A stretch of 64,000 bases of DNA from Pholis gunnellus. Lineage: Eukaryota; Chordata; Actinopteri; Perciformes; Pholidae. The number at the start of each line of letters is the position of its first letter. Positions within the stretch are counted from its first letter, which is position 1. Below, piece by piece: positions 22,219 through 34,300 of the stretch. The notes beneath the pieces are model-generated. The model had not been told where the DNA came from. It saw only the letters and a program-made list of their open reading frames with translations, and searched no databases. The DNA is taken from NCBI GenBank assembly GCA_910591455.2, contig OU342806.1, positions 24,706,922 to 24,770,921 on the forward strand, given 5' to 3'. Made by a program: the position numbers and the translations under genes.

Positions 22219-24565
22219 TTCAGTGTTTTGGGACTAAAAGTCAAGTATCTGCTCATCTGCTGCTCAGTTTGGCTCTCACATGAACTACTTTATAGAAGAG
22301 AAGCATAGAATCTTTGTAAAAATATATACTGTAAATATATGTTCCAACATTCTCAAATGGATTGACAGGCTCTTTTTTTTACAGTAATTGTAGAAAACAA
22401 TTAGGGGTTAATATTTGTTAATTACGATCAGCGGTTAATCTCACAAAATGTTTATCATGTATAACTCAAAGTGAAAAACTGTTAGATTATCAAATCAACA
22501 ATAATAAGAATAAAATGGATGTATCATGATGAAAATAAGGATATGGTTTGTCTCGTATTCCGTCACATTTTATATATCTGCTGTGTTTTGCTAAAATGTT
22601 TTGAACCATGGGAATAAGATGAGATCATTCCTGTTGTACGGTCCTCTGCAGTCTGTTCTGCAACCTGAGAACACGTCCAGTAAATCCACATTAAATGACA
22701 GTCAGGATCAGGTGCCTCCATCCTCCTCCTCTTACCCAAAACCCCCTGAGGCCCCGCTCCTCATAATGAATGCTGCAGTAGTGACATTTGGTGCACTGAC
22801 CGCCTGCTGTTTCCAGATCAGCTGTGCTGAGCACAAAACAATAAACTGACGACAGAGATTCAGTATCATCTGAATAACGACAGAAACAGAAAGTTGTTAT
22901 GATTTACTGTCTGAAACAAAAACAAACAAACAAACAAGCAGCAGAGTCACTTCTTCTCCTCTCCACACGTTGGTTTGAGCTCACTGACTCTTGGTCTCTG
23001 CAGTGAATGAGCTGCTTTACAGAGCTCACTGAGTAATGTGCCCCTGACCCCAAAGTAATGACCTCACTGTGTCACACACACTCAGAGGTTTAATTATTGA
23101 TCGGTTTATTGATTGATTTGTGCACGGTGCATGTTTCTGCAAACTGTTTATTCACCGGACAGATGAAGAATAATATAGCATTAAACCTGTTATTGAGATA
23201 GGATATAAGCATGAACAGCGGTACCGAAAAGAAAATATTAATATGAGTAAAGACAATATGCAGCCCTTCTAAGGTATTCTATAGTTTCAGGAAACATGGT
23301 GGTTTTGGTTTAAAGTCAGGCATCCAGATGAACACTGAAGCAGGTTTAGCTTGCTGCAATAAGCCCCTCAGTTCATACTAGATTAAAACATATTTTCATA
23401 ATGTGTAAGTGAAGGAGGACAAAATATAAAAGGAATAAATATTATCTGGAGATAAATGTGTTATGCACCTGACTAAAAACCAGGAACTTTGTGTTGTTTC
23501 AACTCAACCATAAGAACATTTATCGTACCATGTACCAGATTTGTCATGTTAAGAATGCGCCCTCCTTATATCGATATAGTGTGTGTATATATATATACAC
23601 GCGTGTGTACAGGGCATTACGTTTGCTTTAGCTGGCAACAATGTCATTATGTAACATTATTGGGTACTAATTAAAACATGCATCACAGGAGAATACAATA
23701 CAAAGCAGCAAACAACACTTCTGATGCTTAATTATGAGGTTAAATTAAACTAATTTATTATAAATAAGATGAAAAGTCGGATTCAGGTTTGCTTTTAGCG
23801 GTTCTGCAGAAAGAGGAAAACAGAAAGATGAAAAGCAGAGTAACGAGTGAAAAGTGTTTGTTATCAGACCGACTCAGGATCAGATGAGTGGAGGCTGGAA
23901 AACAGCCGCAGGAGGAACTTGGATAACGTGTTATCTAACAGACTGAGAAACATGGAGCCAAACTAAAAACTGAAGTGACAGATTATTAGACACTCCCTGC
24001 GAGCCATCTGCTGCAGAGGAGGAGGAAGAGGAGGAAGAGGAGAAGGCAGAAAGACAGAATTGTATTTCTTAAGAGTAGAATAAAACACCCAGTTCAAAAT
24101 AGATTTAATCTGAATGGGGTTTGGTGGTGGTGTTTAGTCTGAGTGTTATACTGACTACACTGAAACTCAGTAGAGTGCAGATCTATGCCAAGTGTGTCGA
24201 CCACTACTGTATTGTTTGATTGAATGAACACAACAAAGGTGTCAAAAAACACGCTCCATTTCAACTAAAAAACAAGCGGAAATGTATGCAGGCAATCGGC
24301 TCGAAGTCGTCGTTTAAGACACGTCATACAAATGAGACTCACCAGGCTGTCTGCCCACTTAAAAGTGACTGAGGTGGCGAGGTACAGCAGCGTTTGTACT
24401 GGTACTACCGTTAGCTGTTAGCGGTTAGCCAAACGCACTGGGTCACCGCAGCCACGAGAGCATGCAGCTGTAACTGGTCACCCAAAATATTATGCAGTTT
24501 GCTGCAGCAGAATGCAGGAAATGTCAAGGACAGACACAGAGGTGCACTCTCACTTACTCACAAAT

Positions 24566-24601
<36 letters not shown>

Positions 24602-25114
24602 GACCGATCGCAGGATCCTCCTGGCGGAGATAAATAATAATCATCTCAATACTAATAAAAATGTCATCATGTCTTTAGTTCAGTTTTGAAGTAATCTGGT
24701 TACACAAAAAAGTAGTACAATATTATATTGTATAATATATATAATTGTAAATGCTATATCATCCCAAACTGTATTTTTGTGTCTGTTTCTTCTCCTTTTT
24801 GACAAAAAATGCAGCACAAATCATTCTCATGAGCTCTTGATGTCTGCAAAACTTTCATTTCTACAAAGATATGGGGGAATTTGCTCAATTCATCTTCATC
24901 TATCTGCCATCAAGTGCATCTTTGAAAGAACAAACTGGACTTTGGGCTCCAATTTGTGATCAATATTTTACGGACTGAACAATGAACTGAATGAATAAAT
25001 ACTTGATAGCTTAATCAATATTTATTTCAAAGCAAACTGTGTGTGAGAAGCTTGAAATGCTGCTGATGCAAACTCAACATTTCCTGCTGCAGCTCCACAT
25101 TAAAGCTCTTCCAT

Positions 25115-25215
25115 GTGGATGTCCAGTAGCGGTTTAGCATGCTGAGCATCTAATTGTAACAAATCCGGGTTCAAGTCTGGCTTTAAACCTCTTCCTCTCC
25201 CCACGTTTGTCTGAG
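25115..25215 (+). mobile_element. tRNA-derived SINE-like fragment
   Basis: 'GTAGCGGTTTAGCATGCTGA' resembles a pol III A-box region and 'CGGGTTCAAGTCTGGC' a B-box, in the right order and spacing. A pyrimidine-rich tail (CCTCTTCCTCTCCCC) follows. It has no clover-leaf and is not a functional tRNA gene. Confidence 0.4.
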
Positions 25216-25670
25216 TTTAGTGGTGCTTTGTTATTTTTGCTTCATTCCCGTGATCAAGGCACTAGTTGGTGTGATTGAATTGGTCTTTATGGTGCATTAA
25301 TTTCCAACTTTTCTTTTGCATTTTTCCAATGTGGTAGCCCGAGAGCTAACCTAGTAGTCACACAAAACAGACAGCCTACATCAGCTTCTTTTGTTGAGTT
25401 ACGTATTTGTTAGATTTTCTTTGGATGTAACAGTTTGTTGAAATGTCTTTGGTGAGGCGTTTTTAGCACCACATTGGAGATATCGTGCTGTCATAAATTC
25501 CTGATATGGCGTGGTGTGTTTATTACACCACAGGAGCACCAACCTGCATGAATAATGAAAGTGTGTCAATATTCTAAGCAGTTTCATAAAACCTGCCACC
25601 AGTCTCTCATCCCTCAGTCTAACTCTCCTTCTCCTCTGTGCTCCTGCAGGGGGCGCTGCAGAGTGTGAAG

Positions 25671-25811
25671 ATGGCCAACGCTGTGGCTTCCTACGACCAG
25701 CTGGCCCACCAGGTGGAGGCGCTCCGTAAGGAGAACTCCCACCTGAGGAGGGAGCTGGAGGACAACTCCAACCACCTGTCCAAACTGGAGACCGAGACCA
25801 CCGGCATGAAG
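25671..25811 (+). CDS. apc2: apc2 coding exon 1
   Basis: Encodes residues 1-47, with VEALRKENSHLRRELEDNSN, the dimerising coiled coil at the APC/APC2 N-terminus. The exon begins at or near 25,650 after CTCCTGCAG and ends ATGAAG|GTCAGT in phase 0. The acceptor overlaps a CTCF-like GCAGGGGGCGCT. The frame remains open for another 627 codons into intron 1 because of a minisatellite. Confidence 0.95.
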
Positions 25812-28800
25812 GTCAGTCTGGATGCAACACCATCACCACCATCACCAACAACACCAGCACCATCACCAACCACAGCAACACCACCATCACCAACAACACC
25901 AACCACAGTAACACTATCATCGCCAACAACACCAACCACAGCAACACCACCATCACCAACAACACCAACCACAGCAACACCACCATCACCAACAACACCA
26001 ACCACAGTAACACCACCATCACCAACAACACCAACCACAGTAACACTACCATCACCAACCACACCAACCACAGTAACACTATCATCGCCAACAACACCAA
26101 CCACAGCAACACCACCATCACCAACAACAGCAACACCACCATCACCAACAACACCAACCACACCAACACTACCATCACCAACAACACCAACCACAGCAAC
26201 ACTACCATCACCAATAACACCAACCACAGCAACACTACCATCACCAACAACACCAACCACAGTAACACTACCATCACCAACAACACCAACCACAGTAACA
26301 CTACCATCACCAACCACACCAACCACAGTAACACTATCATCGCCAACAACACCAACCACAGCAACACCACCATCACCAATAACACCAACCACAGTAACAC
26401 TATCATCGCCAACAACACCAACCACAGCAACACTACCATCACCAATAACACCAACCACAGCAACACTACCATCACCAACAACACCAACCACAGTAACACT
26501 ACCATCACCAACCACACCAACCACAGTAACACTATCATCGCCAACAACACCAACCACAGTAACACTACCATCACCAACAACACCAACCACAGTAACACTA
26601 CCATCACCAACAACACCAACCACAGTAACACTACCATCACCAACCACACCAACCACAGTAACACTATCATTGCCAACAACACCAACCACAGCAACACCAC
26701 CATCACCAACAACAGCAACACCACCATCACCAACAACACCAACCACACCAACACTACCATCACCAACAACACCAACCACAGCAACACTACCATCACCAAT
26801 AACACCAACCACAGCAACACTACCATCACCAACAACACCAACCACAGTAACACTACCATCACCAACAACACCAACCACAGTAACACTATCATCGCCAACA
26901 ACACCAACCACAGCAAAACCACCATCACCAACAACAGCAACACCACCATCACCAACAACACCAACCACAGTAACACTACCATCACCAACAACACCAACCA
27001 CAGTAACACTATCATCGCCAACAACACCAACCACAGCAACACCACCATCACCAACAACAGCAACACCACCATCACCAACAACACCAACCACACCAACACT
27101 ACCATCACCAATAACACCAACCACAGCAACACTACCATCACCAACGACACCAACCACAGTAACACCACCATCACCAACAACACCAATCACAGCAACACGA
27201 CCATCACCAACCACAGCAACACTACCATCACCAACAACACCAACCACAGCAACACTACCATCACCAACAACACCAACCACACCAACACTACCATCACCAA
27301 CAACACCAACCACACCAACACTACCATCACCAACAACACCAACCACAGCAACACTACCATCACCAACAACACCAACCACACCAACACTACCATCACCAAC
27401 AACACCAATCACAGCAACACGACCATCACCAACCACACCAACACTACCATCACCAACAACACCAACCACAGCAACACTACCATCACCAACAACACCAACC
27501 ACACCAACACTACCATCACCAACAACACCAACCACAGCAACACTACCATCACCAACAACACCAACCACACCAAAAAGACAGAAAAGAAGAAAGTGGGTTA
27601 TTTTAACTTCATATGTCCTCTCTGTACTGGAATATCTTTACAAAAATGAACGAATAATTAGTTTCTTTGTTTTTCTTTTCATAAAAATAAATTAAAAAAC
27701 ACTCATTTGTAAACTTCCTCTTCAAAAATTGAAATTGAACATCTCAAATGACAACCTGAAACTCTGTGCTGAATCTAAAATGAACCACATTTGTGGGAAA
27801 ATCATCAATAAATATAAAGCAGGCCAGAAAGAGAGAAACCTGTGAAATCCGGCTAAGACCAAAAGCCTGCTGCAACATAAATCCCATCAGCTGCACACAC
27901 AAACACACATGCACATGCACACATCGATGCAACTACACACACTCACGTGTCCAGATGCGGCCAGCAGCTGGATTATCAGGCTGAGGTCAGCTGGTTTTAT
28001 CAGAATCAGGACGTCCGACACACAAACACAAACAGCTTCCAACTGGACACGATTCACCTGCAGCAGGTGAGTCTGCAGAAGGACCAGTGACATTTTTGAT
28101 CTTCAACGTCTGTCTGCAGAGTTCAGATCAGGACCTCGTCCAGACATGAAGGAATAACTTTGTTGATCTCTGGGATGAAGTGAGATTGTATCGGCTGCTT
28201 CTGGATTTGACCTGTTTTATGGGATTTTTATCTTTTATGGAATCTATAATTTTTCTTTTCTGACTACGTTGTTTTTGCTGTTTTGATGATTTTATTGCTG
28301 TTGCAATAAGAGTGAAAAAGAACCAGAGGAGATTTTTGTATTTGAGATTTAACTCGCAACAGTCAGAGAAAAGACTGCAGGACTGAAAACAGCGGACGTG
28401 TCCTCAGAATTGTTTCTGGGAATTAGGAGCTTTTAATGTTATACATTCCACAACTACAGACACATTCCACATGGTGGGTTTTTAAAGACCGATTCTGATA
28501 TTCTTCATTGTTGCAAACCTTAAAATGTGACTGTTCTTATGCAAAATAATGAAGTTGAATTAAAATGCAAAGGAGGAATTTAGTATTTACTCTTGACAGT
28601 GAGGAGAATTATCTTAAATGGACATAGTTAAACTATGTTTAGTTAAACAGTTGAATTAAATACTATATTTCCTTTATTTTTAATTTTGGTATGTAGTTGT
28701 AGGCAGGTGTAGTTGAGCTGGAGGACTGATACCTCAGTATTTTGATCTTGGCTTCAGGGTCAAGAACCGAGTGTGTTTGACAGTACTTTATTTTTCAAGA

Positions 28801-31341
28801 CTGTGTTTTGTTTGTTCCCTCCTTCTTACAGGAGGGACTCTGGCCTCATTGTTTCTGCCAACTTGACAGAGCCGTTTCGCAGTCGCTGTTTATTCGCCAG
28901 ACAGTTAATGTCTGTACAGTCTGTTACAACAAGACAGTGTAACAGACTGTACAGACATTAGCTGGAGCTACAACATACACACTGACTGTGTTTGAGGTCT
29001 GACTGAACGAAGCAGCTCTTCTCTTTCTAGTTTCTGTCCTCTTTCTTTATAAAGCACAATCATACGTCTTTCCTTTTACTTTATGCAAAAGATTTGCTTT
29101 ACGTTCTGCATGAACTCACCTTGAAAACGGGTCTGTTACCTGGGACCACCTCGCCTTGGGAGACCTCGTCCAGGATCCCCCAACAACAACAGGTCCCAGT
29201 GTTACTACGGCACATAGACCCCTCCACTATGACACATTTTCACACACACAATGGATTCGATAAGGTTTCAAAGAAATGAGCACTGTTTCGGTATCTGAAT
29301 CAAGCCTCCCTCTGGCCCTCAGGAGCTTCCCTGTCTGTTGATCTGAGGTTGTTCCTCCTTTTGTGATGCAGGAGGTGTTGAAGCAGCTGCAGAGCAAACT
29401 GGAGCAGGAGGCAGGAACACTGGCTTCGTCCGGCAGGAGCGACGTGCTGCACCAACTGAAAGGTCGGTATCAGTTTCATGATATTCATCTTCTCACGTGA
29501 ACCAGAACAAATGAGTTTCACATAAATCTTGTAATGTTCCCTTAACGTCTCCGCTCAGTAACAGCAGATGAATGTGATTCTGATTCTGCCTGACTCTTCT
29601 GTTTCTTTCCGATGCTCCGGTGGGACCAATCGTCATTCACAGAGAAATGAATTGACTCAATCAGCTAACCTGATTGGCTGCAGCTGACTCTGCCTTGTTA
29701 TGACTCAATCCAATTAAACAACTAATTCATGTCAATTAGTTTGTAAGGACTGAAAATCCAATTGACTCCAGCTGAGATCAACAGCTGATGTGATTATAGG
29801 ATTAGGTACAATTCTTTGTCAGACATGAGATAGGTGTAAGGGAGGAAGGAAGGAAGGAAGAAAGGAAGCAGGGAAAGGTAAGAAGGAAGGAAGCAAATGA
29901 AAGGAATGAACGTAGAAGGAAAGGAAGGAAAGGAAATGAAAGCAGGATAATAGGAAGAAGGACAGTAGGATGGAAGGGAGGGATGAAAGAAAAGAAGGAT
30001 GGAACAAGGAAAGCAAAGAAGTAAAGGATGGAAGGAAATGAATGAAGGAGAAGAGGAAGAAGGACAGGAGGAAAGTCCAAGGAAAGTAATTTTGCGTGAT
30101 TGATTGACTGATTATTGATCCTCTTCCCCCCTTAGAGCTCCACATGGACCTCACCAACTACTACGAACTCAAGCACCAGCCTCACAACCTGAGGCTGCTG
30201 ACGGACAGCCTGGGAGGGGCGGGGCTAGCAGATGTCGGAGGGGCGGAGTTTGATGACCGTCTGGCTCTGCCTCATTCCTCTGCCAGGAGTCCGCTCCGAG
30301 CTCCATCCCGCCTGAGTGCAGTGTCCGGCGGAGAGGCGGGCTCCATCCTGCTGCCTCATCACTTTCTGGACGGGGCGCCGCCCAAAACAGCTGTGATCAG
30401 CGGGGCGGATGGACGAATGAGCGACCACCACCAAGAGGAGCTGTACAAGGAGAGGTGAGAGGATTCTTGTAGTTCTCCTGGAGATCATGGAGATGTTGGT
30501 CAAACCATCTTTTTTTTTTTTTTTTCATAGTTAGATGTCTGCGAAGGCGCTGCAGATATTCTCCACATAATGAATCATGAACTGAGCTTTTCTACACTAC
30601 CAAATAAAAGCCATATAATTAGAATCTTTTTCAAAAAGATCTGTTTCATTGAAAGATGCTCAATTTTATTATCATTATAGTATGTAAGATACGAAAACAT
30701 TCCCATCCGTGGATGAAGATTTAAGAAAAGGGAAAAATGCATGTGTACAGATACACGCAAATATATATATGACTTGTAGGAAAAAGGTCAAATACATGAA
30801 TTATAATATATTTGACCTTTTTAGCTTTTGAATGTACTTAATTTTGCCACTATATATATATATATTATACATGTTTTTGGTCATCTCATGTTGTTTTAAA
30901 TGTGAAATCAAATTTGATAAACATGATAATGAAACCTAAATATATATACAAGTAAAATGGTGATAATATATATATAACATATTACTAATAATGAAAAGGA
31001 AATATAGAATAAATACAAAACACACACACATCCATACGGAGGCTAAACTTGTGTTTAAATGTAGAGAAAACATTCCGACTTTGTCCTGTGTGTGGATGGA
31101 GCTCCACATGTCACCGAGCAGTGGCCTCTTATTCTTCTCTGTTGGCGTGACGTGTGTTTTCCTGGCCCACGAGCCAGCGTGTTGAGCGTTAGCACTGCTG
31201 ACGCTAACAGTGCTACCTGTCTGTAGGAACCTCCTGCTGGGGGAGATCGACCGGGAGGAGAGGGAGCGCTGCTGGTACTTCAGCCAGCTGGAGGAGCTGT
31301 CGCAGAGACTGGCTCAACTGCCTCGCATCGACACGGTGAGA

Positions 31342-31381
<40 letters not shown>

Positions 31382-34300
31382 CCCCGCATGCACACACTAT
31401 TGCACTCCGCATCAGCAGCATATGGAAAGTAATCAAGTTCATTTACTCAAGTACAGTACAACTTTGAGTATTTCCATTTTCCGTTACATTGTATTTCTAC
31501 TCGACTATATCAGAGGGAAACAGTGTGCTTTTTACATTTATCGAATAACTTGAGTTACTTTACAGATGAATAAGATAATAAAATATTATCAACAAATAAA
31601 CTAAGATGTATTATTTCCAGTTAGTGAGATACAACTTCATTGATTCGTGGGGAAATTCACAAACTACCCGGCAGTATATGAAGTCATTAAAATCAGCTCC
31701 ACTTATACCAGCTGCAACATTAAAGTGATGAACACATTAATGCATCAATAACTATAATACAATATTATAATATTTAACTGTTAGGAAAAATTCACTCGAG
31801 CCGTGGTAACAATCATTAAACAGGACATTTATTCTTTGTTGATTCACATACAGTATACATGGATCAAGGTTGCTCGGATATTTATACTAAGTAAACATAC
31901 AGTGTCCCAGGCAATACGTCACAAAAGGATAACACACACACAAATTGCCTTCATACAGCATATTCTAAGTATCTGGACGATTTAACAATTCGTTCTAGTA
32001 CAAAGGTCACTTTTATAATCAGAAGACGCCATGAAGTATTGACGCCGTCTACAACGTTATTTACCATTACAAGCAGTGCTGAGTGTTCTTTCGGATAGAC
32101 TAGCAGCTGTGGCGCTTAATGTCAGAGGATGTTCACACAACAAGGACACATAAGGACACCAGACTTTGTAAGCACACTTATTATTAGTCATTTAGATTTT
32201 GACTCGAACATTAATAATCTGAAATGGGCCATTCTGCATAAAGAGTACTTTTACTTTTGGTACTTTAAGTACATTTTCACACAAATACTTTTGTAAACAT
32301 TTTTATTCTAGGCTGTGGAGTTACAACTTTTACTTAAGTAAAAGATTGGAGTAGTAATTTCCACGAATCATTTATATGTTGATTATATTTTGTATTAATA
32401 ATCTAAATCTGTGAAGCAACTCATGTTGTCGAATAAATGTAGTGGAGTATGATATTTCTACAAAGTAGCAGAAGTATAAAGTAGCAGCAAAAAGAAATAA
32501 TCAAGTACAAGAACCTTAAAAATGTTCCTAAGTACAGTACTTGAGTAAATGTACTTGGTTTTCTTATGATAACTGTATTTACATTATCGATTCCTCAGTG
32601 TCTCATATGTAGTTCCCCGTTTCTCAGAGTCCAACGTGACGTCGTCATATGTTGTGTTTTGTTTGCCCAACAGTCCAAAATATATACAAATATTCAGTTT
32701 ACTGAGAAATACAACACTGGAGAGACTGGAACAAGAGAATTGATGTTTAGTTTGGTGATTTACTTAAATAATTAATCAATCAACAAACTTGTTGGTGATC
32801 ATGTTTATTTTGTTTGACTGACTGTTACTCTGAACGAGAAGTCAACGACTGTGCCGTATTTGGTCAGAATAAAAATCTTATCACAAACATGTCGCTGTAG
32901 TTTTCTCTGCAGATGGATATGATCAGGCAGCAGCTGGAGTTTGAAGGCCAGCGGGTTCGATCTGTGATGGAGGAACGTTTCGGCACCAGCGACGAGATGG
33001 TTCAGAGGACACAGGTGAGGCCGAGGCTGCTGATTGGACGCAGATTTGCACCTTCAGCCACAGCAGATGGTCATCAAATTATTTTTATTAATAAAAGATT
33101 CAAAATCTAAATTAATTTAAATTAGTTTTCATTAAATTACATAGTTGAATAGTTGTTGACGGGAGACAGCTGGTTGGTGGAAACACAGCACATCTGGACG
33201 TGTCTGAACCGTGTCTGAACCGAGTGCGTGTGTTGCAGATACGTGTCGCTCGTCTGGAGCAGCTGGAGAAAGAGCTGCAGGAGGCCCGAGGGAATCAAGA
33301 GACCCAGCTACAGGTAAGACATACACACACTGCACACACAAACCGATGGAGCACACAAACAGAAATCCACACACGCATAACGGCATACAGTGAATCTAGT
33401 AAATACAGTATAAAGGGTTCATACATGTTCTATTCTGGGCTTCAAAACATTTTCAGAAGTGACCCGACGCTAAAGCAAGGCCGTCGAGAGATCAGTCTTT
33501 TAGTTTCAGGTATCTTTGACTTGTTTGGATCTTAAGGTGGTCTTATAGATGTGCTTCAAGTGTTACGTCAGCTAAAGGTGGAGACACAATCTCCGAATCT
33601 GATTGGTCTGGACTGGTTGGACTGTACTAGTCTGGGTCAGCTGGAACCGATAAAGTAATGTAGTGTGTGATATGGAAAGAGTCTCATCTGAAATCTTTTA
33701 TTTCACTAAGGGAGACGTACCTGTTGAATTTTCCTGTGGCACTTTCTGATATGACGTGATGTGAACTTAAGGCTGGAACATGTTTCTCCAGTGATCAGGG
33801 GTTGATCCAGAAACACCAACACATACTATACATTTATATGTATGGATTTTGAGCATATCGTAATCCAGACGGTCATAGGATCAACCAAACAGCTTTCTTG
33901 ATGCTCGAATCTGCTACTTTGGGATTCTCTGCGACCTACGATTTATCCAGAACACCATTCTTTGCGTTAACGTGTGTCTTAAGAGAGCCTTAACTCCGAC
34001 ACTGCGCACCAATATACCCTTGCATCTCTGGCGTCACTACGTCACTCCTCCGCATTCCAAATATGGTAACTTCTGTTCATTGGTTGCAAAAAAGCCCAAA
34101 AGGCGACTGCCTTATACCAAGATGGCGACGGCGGAATCGCTGAACTCGAAGGCTTCCTAACGGCAGTCCACAAACCAATGGGGGACGTCACAATGACTAC
34201 GTCCGCTTTACATACACAGTCTGTGGTCTCAACTTGTTCTCAGTGGTTCACTACAGCAGTCGTTCCCAGTCTAACTCCACCTGAGTCAGCGACACCGAGC

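Larger units (their letters stand above)
14477..25649. other. Gene-free stretch upstream of apc2 coding exon 1
   Basis: If 14,476 is a real exon end, this is an 11 kb 5' intron. I see no coding exon. It holds CA/GT microsatellites (20,541-20,574; about 20,718-20,738; 24,567-24,599), dispersed repeat fragments and the motif sites listed separately. The many short frames have unremarkable translations. The GC-rich segment 20,390-20,530 resembles a small promoter or enhancer. Confidence 0.55.

Noticed and set aside
25115..25215. tRNA gene
   Set aside because: A- and B-box-like sequences are present but no acceptor stem or anticodon arm can be formed; kept only as a SINE-like fragment.
25691..27568. 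625- and 457-codon minus-strand frames over the apc2 intron 1 repeat
   Set aside because: They are translations of the 33-bp repeat (GVVGDGSV, LLVMVVLLW). Stop-free unit sequence explains their length; no start context, splice sites or non-repetitive protein accompany them.
34123..34160. AAGATGGCGACGGCGG start-like sequence, MATAESLNSKAS
   Set aside because: Part of a well-known multicopy fish repeat; only 12 codons before a stop.
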